From NCBI RefSeq assembly GCF_963678635.1, contig NC_087064.1:33642369-33706368 (forward strand): a stretch of 64,000 nucleotides of DNA. Reading direction: 5' to 3'. Below, piece after piece: positions 43,426 through 53,010 of this stretch; position 1 is the stretch's first letter; each line of letters opens with the position of its first letter. This DNA is from Symsagittifera roscoffensis. Taxonomy: Eukaryota; Xenacoelomorpha; Acoela; Convolutidae. A model generated the notes under the pieces. The model was not told the origin of the DNA. It worked only from the letters and a program-made list of their open reading frames with translations, and did no database searches. A program made the translations under genes and the position numbers.

Positions 43426-44883
43426 TTATTCTTTGAAATCATCCAGTGTGATCTCGCCATTCACTTCTCGGTTGAAATCGCTCAAGGATTCTCGCCAAGC
43501 GTCCTCATCCAGAGTGCCTAGGAACATATCCCTGTTTCCCTCGAAGGTGTTCTTCTCCCTTCCTTCTGCGCTCATGAATATCATCCCCATATTAGGAGTC
43601 TCGCTCGTCAGTGGCAACTCTAGATCCTTGCGGGGAGATGAGGTCAGAGGTGGCGTGGCAGTGTCTGCCCAATTTTCTCCGCTCAGATCCTTCAACAGTT
43701 CTTGAGTGGTGAATTCCTCCTCTGATGGCTTTGGCTTCGGCGTGTTTCCCACTTCCATATCCTCTCCTGCCTCGCTGAGAGTCTCGTCCATACTTTCCTC
43801 TCCTGATTCTACTCTTCTTCTCTCAAGAATCCTCCTGAATCGATTTTCTACAGGGCCACTTCTTTTATCTCCAGGGGTGCCCACCGACAGGGGTGATGGT
43901 GTCGTCGGATCCGGTTTCTTGTATTCCGTCAGAGCCACATACAACGGGCCTACTGCATCCAGCTCCTTCCCCTCCTGTCTCATCTCCACTTGCTCCAGTC
44001 CGTAAGGTGCCCGGTATCTTCTCGTGGCAAACTTCATCTCGTCCTTTAGTGCAATGTGTCCTTCTTCCACGATCATCCTGCCATCGTCCCACACCGGCAA
44101 CATGTTCTCCAAACCCGCCCGCTCAAGCGTTCTCAAGACTTCTCGCACCTCGAATTTCGGGGGCATCGAGCCTCTCATCTTCTTCGCTTGAGTCGTCCAT
44201 GAGTTTATTTTTATATTACAGGTGTGAAAATAGACTGCTGAAGTGTAGCCGATGAATAGGGGATCCCAGCCATCGGTGAATTCACTCTGCTGCCCTTCCG
44301 CCGCTGCTCTCGCGAACAGCGACGGGACCACCAGGGAACTGTTCCTTCCCAGGGTCATTCTCCTTACCGTTGGGAACTCTGGAATGCTTGTTGGCAGGAC
44401 TTCCTTCTCCAGTATTGCCTCTAGCTCCCTTTTCACCAACTCGAAGCTCTTCTTCCATGCGAGGATTCTCAAGACCTCTTGTCCACTCGCCGTCAGTGGA
44501 TTTAGGTTCCAGAACTTGGGGTAAGTTTCGATGGGGCCTTCGCGTTTACCTCCCATCCTACACTGCAGTTGTCCTCGGAAACTGTACACCATCAACTCTG
44601 GATCCTTCTCTTTTCCGAAGAGCACCGTGTTGCTCATTTGTGCCCTCAGCATCTCTTGCTGACACCAATTGAGTGTCGTCCCATCCAGTATACTTATGAG
44701 GCTCAAGTGTGTCACGGAGTAGCGATAAGCTGTCACCAGAGGATCTGGAAACTCGTATGTCACGGCCGGTCCATAAAAGCAGGTCACGCCCTCCTCCAGC
44801 CCCCGGATTATCCCCATGGGGTCCGATCTCATTGCCAGGCACAGGTCTGTCAACAGAGGCATGCCCCCATTCATTTTCTCCAT
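43426..44883 (-). CDS. Accessory ORF C of the large element (485 aa)
   Basis: ATG at 44883, overlapping the end of ORF B by 13 bases in another frame. The N-terminal 300 residues look globular (LLTDLCLAMRS, STVHLS-type hydrophobic segments, GTTLNWCQQEML); the C-terminal 170 residues are acidic, Ser/Pro/Glu-rich and probably disordered (SGEESMDETLSEAGEDMEVG). No family recognised. ORF B and C may be one protein joined across a frameshift. The many plus-strand ORFs in this interval are antisense shadows. Confidence 0.55.
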   Translation of the reverse strand: MEKMNGGMPLLTDLCLAMRSDPMGIIRGLEEGVTCFYGPAVTYEFPDPLVTAYRYSVTHLSLISILDGTTLNWCQQEMLRAQMSNTVLFGKEKDPELMVYSFRGQLQCRMGGKREGPIETYPKFWNLNPLTASGQEVLRILAWKKSFELVKRELEAILEKEVLPTSIPEFPTVRRMTLGRNSSLVVPSLFARAAAEGQQSEFTDGWDPLFIGYTSAVYFHTCNIKINSWTTQAKKMRGSMPPKFEVREVLRTLERAGLENMLPVWDDGRMIVEEGHIALKDEMKFATRRYRAPYGLEQVEMRQEGKELDAVGPLYVALTEYKKPDPTTPSPLSVGTPGDKRSGPVENRFRRILERRRVESGEESMDETLSEAGEDMEVGNTPKPKPSEEEFTTQELLKDLSGENWADTATPPLTSSPRKDLELPLTSETPNMGMIFMSAEGREKNTFEGNRDMFLGTLDEDAWRESLSDFNREVNGEITLDDFKE

Positions 44884-46868
44884 TCATCTCCTGTCTTTGG
44901 GTTTTTCTCCTCACCAGTCAGGTGTCGGTTCTGCATCAGGAGGTACTGCACTAGCAGTATCTTTAGCCCGGCAACACACTTATATGAATAGGTGTCAAGG
45001 CTCGAGTGGGTTTTTCCCATCGATAGCGGCTCCCCATATTTCGTTAGTCGATGAAATGACACCAGTTCACCATGGGTCAGGAGCACCTGTGCCAGATATC
45101 CGTCAATCCGGAATGTTTCCACACCCCGAATGAACATGTACGCTGGACCCATATTGAATAGGTACCTCGGGTAAACCAGGTACAGTGCCAACAACAGGCT
45201 GATGGGCATGTTCAGGATTTCTTGTACAAAGGCTCCAAAGATTGTCTCCTTTGCACTAAACACTCCAGCCATGAACTCCTTTCCCCAACAAGGACTCAAG
45301 AACTCAAAAATCTTGTGATCCCTCCTCGTCTTCAGCTCACCCTTTGCGTGCTCCCTCCAGAATCCTCCAATTGTGACCTCTTTGGCAGCTGTGACGAATC
45401 TGGTCACCGTCATTTCCCTTTTCTCGGCCACTTCCAGCTGCTCCTCAAGAAAATCCCAGATTTGCTTCACAAGAGGTGGATCATTCTCCCTCGTCTTCTC
45501 CGTAGCGTTTTCCAACCTTGGTGTCAGGAATGGCCACCTGCCTCTTTCTTGTGTCAGTCGATACACCGTCGACTCCAGTTGCTTCTCCGTTGCGGCTACG
45601 TTCTTCCTTTCATTGCTCAGTCCTCTAGACTTACTGGTGGAGCTTGTGATAGTCAATTCCATGCTTCGAAACCACAGGCTAGCCGTCAGGTGATTTATTA
45701 TTGGATGATCGTCCCCTATAACCGGACTGAGCTTGAGTTGCCTGGCGAAGTTTGATATCTCCAGCAAGAGGACCTCGTCCAATACAATGAGGATATCTGC
45801 CAACTCGTAGAAGCCCCTCAACGCGTGGGACACATCCGCCCACGCCGCCGCCAGTTCTGACTTGCGAAGCCTCAAGTTCGTCGGTGCCAACTCTCGATTG
45901 GGAGCTGCCATCAGGATACGCCACCCATTCCCCTCGGCTATTAAGATCAAAACCGCATATACAAATTGCAGAGCGGGAGGCATGCTCGCGTACCCGGGGG
46001 ACGTCGTGAACACCACTCTTGTCTTGGAACCAAATTGTGAGGTAACGTTCTCCTGTACCTCATTCATCGCTGCAAATAACGTCTGGATAGCTTCCCAGAT
46101 TCTCTTCGGCGCTGGTTCATCACCCTTGAGCTGCTCAAGAAACCCCGTCGAATGCAGGTGGTCGTTCATTCCCGCAAACAGTAGTAGCTCGGGCTCGCAA
46201 GGCATCTCCGATTTTATTGCTACCACCAAGGTTAACATTTGGTTCAGCTCCGCTCCCGGCAGTGAGTATATCAAAGTCTCCGGCCAGAACAACTCGGAAG
46301 ACGTTCCCTCGAAGTCCGATCCCGCTATGATGACCACCCTCGCAGCGACTGGATCTGCTCTGTCGTAAACTGCCAAGGTCTTGGCCAATTGGGTGTTCCC
46401 GCAGGGTTTTCCGTATCTAGGATCGTCTGCCAACCTCGTACCTTCATAAGCGGCGTCCGGCAGTTCCATTTCCCTTGGGTCCAACAGTTTGTCCACCACC
46501 CTCAACTGTGCTGGAGTTGCCAACCTAATTCTGGCAATGCTCGTTCGATGTTTGGGGGGCTCCACTATGAGTCCCGGACTCCCCAGCAACTTGAGAGGCC
46601 TGTAATTGATGGGTCCCATGACCGATTTTGTGGGAATCCCAGTCAGATCCGCCGTCTCCATTTTTTTCGCTCTTGAGAAATGCGTCTCGTGAGCCTTCAA
46701 CCAGTCCACGCATTGATGTCTACCCAAGTCTTCATGTGACACTCGCTCAAGACCCAAAGCTTCCGCCAACTCTTGCCTGCACTCCAGATCTTCCAAGTCC
46801 AGCTCTTTTACCTTCTCCACATATCTCGACCTACTGGGTGTTGATGACGTTGCCTCCTCGGCCTCCAT
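44871..46868 (-). CDS. Accessory ORF B of the large element (665 aa), possible degenerate SGNH-like fold
   Basis: Intact in copy X; a truncated broken copy lies in Y (51481-53010). After an acidic N-terminus, residues about 170-350 alternate hydrophobic strands and helices: VVIIAGSD, LLLFAGMNDHL and RVVFTTSPGY. The GMND motif sits where SGNH hydrolases have GxND, but block I reads GSD in place of GDS and no D-x-x-H block is evident, so an enzyme is doubtful. The C-terminal 300 residues are helical with Leu/Phe-rich segments (ISLLLALYLVYPRYLF), one of which could enter a membrane. The start ATG lies 92 bases after the ORF A stop. Role unknown. Confidence 0.6.
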   Translation of the reverse strand: MEAEEATSSTPSRSRYVEKVKELDLEDLECRQELAEALGLERVSHEDLGRHQCVDWLKAHETHFSRAKKMETADLTGIPTKSVMGPINYRPLKLLGSPGLIVEPPKHRTSIARIRLATPAQLRVVDKLLDPREMELPDAAYEGTRLADDPRYGKPCGNTQLAKTLAVYDRADPVAARVVIIAGSDFEGTSSELFWPETLIYSLPGAELNQMLTLVVAIKSEMPCEPELLLFAGMNDHLHSTGFLEQLKGDEPAPKRIWEAIQTLFAAMNEVQENVTSQFGSKTRVVFTTSPGYASMPPALQFVYAVLILIAEGNGWRILMAAPNRELAPTNLRLRKSELAAAWADVSHALRGFYELADILIVLDEVLLLEISNFARQLKLSPVIGDDHPIINHLTASLWFRSMELTITSSTSKSRGLSNERKNVAATEKQLESTVYRLTQERGRWPFLTPRLENATEKTRENDPPLVKQIWDFLEEQLEVAEKREMTVTRFVTAAKEVTIGGFWREHAKGELKTRRDHKIFEFLSPCWGKEFMAGVFSAKETIFGAFVQEILNMPISLLLALYLVYPRYLFNMGPAYMFIRGVETFRIDGYLAQVLLTHGELVSFHRLTKYGEPLSMGKTHSSLDTYSYKCVAGLKILLVQYLLMQNRHLTGEEKNPKTGDEWRK

Positions 46869-46959
46869 GGGTGCGGCACCTGGTAATCTGGTCCGGCTGC
46901 TCCTTGAGCTGTCTCTAGAATCGGCCGTCGCTCCCAGGCGACTGGATAAAGTTCTTGAG

Positions 46960-48779
46960 TTAAAGAAAGGTGGATTTGGGGGGTGGCCCGAATGTGACTT
47001 GGGCCGTCTCCAGCAATTCTGCCTCCAACGCGCTTATGTGCCTTTGGAAGACATCATTCAACCATTCCACTCCCCTAGGCCTGTCAAAGTAGATCCCGTC
47101 TGAGGATGCATCGTCGGGGAAAACAGATCGCTCCATCTGCTCGGCTACGTCCAGTAATCCAACCGGAAGGACACTCCTTTGATGTATTTGCCTGATTATT
47201 TCGTTCAGGTTTCGCACCTTCGTGTTCATCTCCATCGCGTGCTGGTCCTTCTTCATGTTGTAAGGAAAGGTACACACCGTGAGAATGGCAGGATCCATTT
47301 GAATCCGCAATTCCTCAAGGATGCAGCTCATCTTGTCATGTAGCCTCATTACCTTCCTGGACTCCCCCTGGACACGTCATTCGTCCCGATCATTAGAATC
47401 ACCGTGTACACTCTTGCCATCCCTAGCACCTCAAGTGTTGCCAACATCTGTGGCGTCGCAGCTCCAGCGAAACTCAAGATCCCCGTTTGCCAATGTGATT
47501 GAATCCGGGTCAGCACCCGCAGCAGGCTGTCCCCTACGATCAGGTGGACCGCCCCCTCTGGCCCACGTGGCTGCGTGAGGTATTCCACCCAAGCCGCGTC
47601 ATGGAAGCAATCCCTCCTGATTTTTTGTTCCGTGCTCCAATCCATGCGATTGTGCCTGTGGTATCTGCTTTCTGTGTTCTTCTTGTAGCTTGAGATTACC
47701 ACACTCCTGATAGGTTGCTTCCTCCACGTCGGGGGTAGCTCCACTCTTGCTGAACTCTCACGATTCCTTAGCTGTAGCCTCCCGTTCAATTCTTTCAGAC
47801 GTGACGAGCTACCGCTCACCTGACTACCACTCGGGGTTGAACTTGGGGTATACCCAGGCAGTGCGACGTCCATCAATGGACGTATCGTTTGTGTCTCTAG
47901 GCCACGCAGGGAGGACGTTGACTCAGTTGGTATCCATACCTCCAATCCCTCATTCATATGCTCCTGAGCCGCGCGGTCAAGGTTAAATCGTCCCTTCGAT
48001 CTGGGAGCTTCGTCCACCTCCATACGCGACTCTGGTCTTGAGCCGGTAACCATTCGCTCCTTGGGACTGGCCCCCTTCTGCATATCGAGCTCGCGTTGTC
48101 GTTGCTGGATTCTCTCAAGTTCCGACGACTTCAGCTGCTTACAATTCGCGGCATTCTCTCGCACTCTTTGCTTTTGTAGATGCTCGGCCTTCAGCATATC
48201 AAGTTCCCTCCGCGCTTGGTCCTTTTCGACGACCGCTTGATCTCTCTCCAGTTTTGCCTGATCTCTCTCAAGCTTCGCTTGATCCCGGTCGAGGTTCGTT
48301 TTGTTCCTCTCCCGCTGAGTCCTCTCAAGTTCTCTCTTCACAGTGCTGAGTTCCGGATACGCTTCCCCCGTTTGTTGCGCTCGCGTCATCGATGGCATCT
48401 TACTCGTGCTCTAGCCCGTAGATCTTGCTGATGGTCTGATCGGCAGTGGGAACTCCCCTGCGCCATACTCGGTGTTGTTGCCCAAGCCAGGGTTCCTTGC
48501 CGAGTCGAATCCCCTTATTCCTCCATCCACATTCCAGGACAGCCATCTGGTTTGCTCTTGGTTGGATATTCCATCAGTGGTGTAGCCGACCATTAGAACC
48601 GCTTCTGTTGCAGACTACCGGCATTCGCCCATCTCTTCCAATTGGAGGATGGCGTTCAGCATCACCGCCATTCTCTCATCCACTTGGGTGTAATCCAGAT
48701 CCCTCAGGCGTCTGTATAGCTCATCCAGCGTGGGCCTTTTCAGAGCCGATGGCATGGACTTCCAGAATCGATCTGCCAT
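46960..48779 (-). pseudogene. Accessory ORF A, copy X: coiled coil plus SGNH/GDSL-hydrolase-like domain
   Basis: Start ATG at 48779 (MADRFWKSMPSAL). A stop at about 48616 (Y has Glu there) and a TAG at 48411 (Gln in Y) interrupt the first part. From 48398 the frame is open for 349 residues: a long heptad-like region of repeated ERDQAKL and EKDQAR units, a linker, then VHLIVGDSLLR (block I), LSFAGAATPQML (block II) and LMIGTNDVSRG (block III). A one-base loss near 47366 shifts the frame; the fold continues in 47349-46960 to SDGIYFDRPRG, where the catalytic His of block V would be expected but Tyr is found. In the family, these blocks form the Ser-Asp-His esterase site. Esterase ORFs are known from CR1 LINEs and Ngaro-type elements. 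Confidence 0.7.
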
Positions 48780-49290
48780 TTCAATAATTTCTAGATGATC
48801 TTGAGTATTAGCAACTTGTGAATTACCTTAGCAACTTGTGAATTACCTTAGCAACTTGTGAATTACCTTAGCAACTCGTGAATTACCTTAGCAACTTGAG
48901 TACTTGAGAACTAACTTCTTGAAGCGTTGTTCAACCTGTGTGTTCGTTCAAGAACTTCTTTTCTTTCAATTTAGTGTAGTTGGGTAGTCAATTTGACTTT
49001 ACCAAATCAATCTGAAAATAACACTTGATTTTTAGACTAACATGCTATGTTCCTAACCTAAAACCCCCTTAGCCACTATAGTTAAAACCTTTTCCTTTTC
49101 GTTCTACTAAAATAGTTCAATTGGAAGTTTTCTAAAAGCATACAGATTCAATTTATGTTTTAGCACCATCAATCATTTAAAATTTAATTGTGATGCCAAT
49201 CACCTTTTTAAGATCCTTTTACCTGTGCCGTGCCCCAATACCCAACTTGAGATCCCTTCATACCCAACTCGAGACCCCCATGTACCCGAC
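48780..49290 (-). other. Non-coding spacer between macro-like module and ORF A, copy X
   Basis: AT-rich, no ORF. Matches 54486-54971 in copy Y except near the ORF A start. On minus, gttattttcag at about 49010-49020 looks like a splice acceptor, which could allow ORF A to be expressed from a spliced RNA. Confidence 0.5.
48811..48895 (+). repeat. 20-bp tandem repeat, about four units
   Basis: Units of gcaacttgtgaattacctta. The matching place in copy Y has only diverged single units, so the array expanded in X. Confidence 0.85.
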
Positions 49291-50645
49291 TCAGACGATG
49301 CTCAAGTAGTATTTCTTGTGAAGATATACCATTATCTCCGTTTCCGCGAAGACCTGTTTGGGTCATACACCGGCATTGAGACCTCCATTATCCTTCTTTC
49401 AATCATGAAGTCTCGTAGTCTTGTTAGTGCCAACATCACGTGTTCAGGATCGATCGTTTTCCTGTCATTGACCCTCGTCACTAGGAAGCACAGGTATTTG
49501 CCCGGGACTTGTGCTACTGATGGTGGAAGCGCAGCCATTCCTCCCAGCTCCGGTCTCTGTCTAAACAGAAACTCCACGTTCTGGTACTCTCTCTTCAAGT
49601 CAGCCTCCAGTCTTGATTTGAAACTGATGTCCGCCGTGATACAGATTGCGCTAGTCCTGTCTGACAGAATGAAGTCACTATCCGTTATCAGGATATTTTC
49701 CTAGTATTCGTTTGGTACTTCAAACTTCGTTTTGAAATTCCGTCCTATGGTAGGCTCGGCCTCCTCCCCGTCCAGTTCCAGTCCGCTCGTTTCTCTCACT
49801 TCCCTGAGTTTCTTTATCATCAAATTTTTGGTGTGGGTAAGTCCTACCTCCACTCCCCGGACAAAAATATTTATCGACGTCCCCGTCGATGATGCTGGGT
49901 CTGAATAATCAGGCGGAATGTCGAGCGGCCTGTCTGTTGCCGTCCAGCCGAAGAGAGGATTTTCCGTTTTCATGTGCTTTCCCGCTGATATGTCAACTTG
50001 TTGTATGCTTTGTCCTTCGTCGCTTCCGTTCTTGACATCGCGCATCCATTCTAATATCCTCAGGTTCGTATTCTCCCTGCTCTCTATCTCGCTCTGTTCC
50101 AAATCCGTCTCCCGCTCCGGTGTCGAGTAATCTTCCTGTGGGTAGTGTTCATTATCGTTGATGGTTTGCCATTCATCATCTGCCGCCAGTTCGCCCACAC
50201 TTAGTAGCTCTTTGCTTAGGTCGTCGGGCTGTATCTTATCAATCAGGAAATTGTCCCCATACCTGTTGTACCTCATGCCTGTTCGTTTGCGATTGCCACT
50301 CCTTGTCCCCGCTGGTATTGATAAGTCTGGTTCTGTCCACTTCGGCACCTCACCTTGTTCCGGATCGTTCCAGTCTTTTTCCCTAAAACATTCAGCTTCA
50401 GAGTCCACAACTATTTTTTCATTGTCATCCAAACTCAAGTTCTCATTGCCATCATTTTTCTCTCTGATACCTTTTTCGTTCACTTCACATGCTGGCTCCA
50501 CCAGTAGGTACTCGAGTCCCTCCATGTCCTTTGGTATACACCAGTCCTCTGGGGATGGGACATGAGGCGTCAGATTTTCATAACGTGCTGCTCGCCCAGT
50601 ACTCAAGCGGTAGAACCGTCCTTGTTGATGTACTTCCGTTATCAT
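49291..50645 (-). pseudogene. Integrase C-terminal extension and macro-like module, copy X
   Basis: Starts at the GPF-type motif (FMITEVHQQGRFYRLSTG), continues through the acidic linker and ends in the macro-like module. A TAG at 49701 stands where Y has Ser in EYSENIL. About 43 bp are missing near 49359, which removes the segment corresponding to the last part of the ligand loop and shifts the frame. See the copy Y entry for the domain evidence. Confidence 0.7.
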
Positions 50646-50699
50646 GAATGGTCCTCTCCATTTCTTGATTAGTTTCTTCGTCCCTTTGGGCGGTATGAC

Positions 50700-51480
50700 A
50701 TTCTGGAAAACTCACACGTACTGGCCCACCTCATATGGCTTCGCCTGTAATATCCTTTCATCATATTTCTTGCGCTGTCTCATTTGTGCTTGCGCAGTTT
50801 GTTCTTCCTGCTGTCTTCTGATCACTTCTTTCACGTAAGCTTGAGGCGACGTCCTCTTCCCTTCATATTCCTGGTAGAAGAATGTCAGGGGCATTGCTCT
50901 CTCTCTGCCTTTCAACATCATGAAAGGACTGATGCCCGTTGTTGAGTGTTGAGTACTGTTGTACGCCTCTACGACTTGCGGCAGATATTTATCCCAGTCT
51001 GTCATGTACCTTGAGCAGTATACCTCAGCATAATCACCAACGTTCTATTCTGTCTCTCTACCAGCCCGTTGGTCTGAGGATGGTAAGTCGTTGAGTGTGC
51101 TTGAGCAATGTGTGACCTCTTCATTAATTCTTTTGTCAAATCCCCCACAAAGGCCTTGCCGTTGTCTGACTGAAAAGTCATCGGACAACCATACTTCGAT
51201 ATCCAATGGGTTATCAAGTGGTCACAAGTCTCCTCTGCCGAGGCTGTTTGACACGGCACCGCTTCTGCCAGCTTTGTGAAGTGGTCTATTATAACCAGTA
51301 TCTGGTTATACCCCGACTCCTTCATGCAGATCTTTTGATGGTCTATCTGCACCACTTCATTAAATTCTGAGCTTTCCACCGACTTGATTGGGAACTTCAT
51401 CTTCCTTGGGTCTTTCAATTGCAGGCATGCCAGGCATGCATTAACCCATCTCTCGCAAGCTTTAACCCATCTCTCGCTCC
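50700..51480 (-). pseudogene. Integrase core, copy X (5'-truncated, frameshifted)
   Basis: Begins at the second half of the HHCC zinc domain, right at the X/Y junction. Catalytic residues are in QIDHQKI, FQSDNGKAF and NGLVERQNRTL. A frameshift at about 51003 separates the core from the following helices (YNSTQHSTTGISPFMM). No complete product is possible. Confidence 0.8.
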
Positions 51481-53010
51481 TTGAATAGGTACCTCGGGTA
51501 AACCAGGTACAGTGCCAACAACAGGCTGATGGGCATGTTCAGGATTTCTTGTACAAAGGCTCCAAAGATTGTCTCCTTTGCACTAAACACTCCAGCCATG
51601 AACTCCTTTCCCCCAACAAGGACTCAAGAACTCAAAAATCTTGTGATCCCTCCTCGTCTTCAGCTCACCCTTTGCGTGCTCCCTCCAGAATTCTCCAATT
51701 GTGACCTCTTTGGCAGCTGTGACGAATCTGGTCACCGTCATTTCCCTTTTCTCGGCCACTTCCAGCTGCTCCTCAAGAAAATCCCAGATTTGCTTCACAA
51801 GAGGTGGATCATTCTCCCTCGTCTTCTCCGTAGCGTTTTCCAACCTTGGTGTCAGGAATGGTCATCTGCCTCTTTCTTGTGTCAGTCGATACACCATCGA
51901 CTCCAGTTGCTTCTCCGTTGCGGCCACGTTCTTCCTTTCAATGCTCGGTCCTCTAGACTTACTGGTGGAGCTTGTGATAGTTAACTCCATGCTTCGAACC
52001 ACAGGCTGGCCGTCAGGTGAGTTACTATTGGATGATCATCCCCTATAGCCGGACTGAGCTTGAGTTGCCTGGCGAAGTTTGATATCTCCAGCAAGAGGAC
52101 CTCGTCCAATACCATGAGGATATCTGCCAACTCGTAGAAGCCCCTCAACGCGTGGGACACATCCGCCCACGCGCCGCCAGTTCTGACTTGCGAAGTCTCA
52201 AGTTCGTCGGTTCCAACTCCCGATTGGGAGCTGCCATTAGGATACGCCACCCATTCCCTTCAGCTATCAAGATCAAGACCGCATATACAAATTGCAGAGC
52301 GGGAGGCATGCTCGCGTACCCGGGGGACGTCGTGAACACCACTCTTGTTTTGGAACCAAATCGTCAGGTAACGTTCTCCTTTACCTCATTCATCGCTGCA
52401 AATAACGTCTGGTTAGCTTCCCAGATTCCCTTCGGCGCTGGTTCATCACCCTTGAGCTGCTCAAGAAACCCCGTCGTATGCAGGTGGTCATTCATTCCCG
52501 CAAACAGTAGTAGCTCGGGCTCGCAAGGCATCTCCGATTATTTTGCCACCACCAAGGTTAACATTTGGTTCAGCTCCGCTTCCGGTAGTGAGTATATCAA
52601 AGTTTCCGGCCAAAACAACTTGGAAGACATTCACTCGAAGTCCGATCCCGCTATGATGACCACCCTCGCAGCGACTGGATCTGCTCTGTCGTAAACTGCC
52701 AAGGTCTTGGCCAATTGGGTGTTCCCGCAGGGTTTTCCGTATCTAGGATCGTCTGCCAACCTCGTACCTTCATAAGTGGCGTCCGGCAGTTCCATTTCCC
52801 GTGGGTCCAACAGTTTGTCCACCACCCTCAACTGTGCTGGAGTTGCCAACCTAATTCTGGCAATGCTCGTTCGATGTTTGGGGGGCTCCACTATGAGTTC
52901 CGGACTCCCCAGCAACTTGAGAGGCCTGTAATTGATGGGTCCCATGACCGATTTTGTGGGAATCCCAGTCAGATCCGCCGTCTCCATTTTTTTCGCTCTT
53001 GAGAAATGCG
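51481..53010 (-). pseudogene. Accessory ORF B, copy Y (truncated at both ends)
   Basis: Corresponds to ORF B of copy X from the SRAKKMETADLTG segment to NMGPAYMF. It lacks the first 60 or so residues because of the deletion at 53010 and the last 130 because of the X/Y junction. Several frameshifts (about 52630, 52170 and 51850) break it. The conserved GMNDHLH and SPGYASMPPAL segments are still recognisable. Confidence 0.75.

Larger units (their letters stand above)
41221..51480 (-). mobile_element. Large Ty3/gypsy-class retroelement, copy X (5'-truncated)
   Basis: Retains, in transcription order, integrase from KACERWVNA onward, the integrase extension and macro-like module, spacer, ORF A (coiled coil plus SGNH), ORF B, and ORFs C to G. 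The 5' side is joined to copy Y at about 51480; the 3' side is cut by the LINE array at 41221. No LTR is visible. Lesions: frameshift in IN (about 51003), a stop at 49701, a deletion of about 43 bp in the macro-like module (about 49359), two stops and one frameshift in ORF A. ORF B is intact. Confidence 0.8.

Noticed and set aside
48780-49290. Spacer considered as an LTR of the large element
   Set aside because: No match by eye to the 5' flank at 63720-64000 and no clear TG...CA boundaries, although full LTR data lie outside the window.
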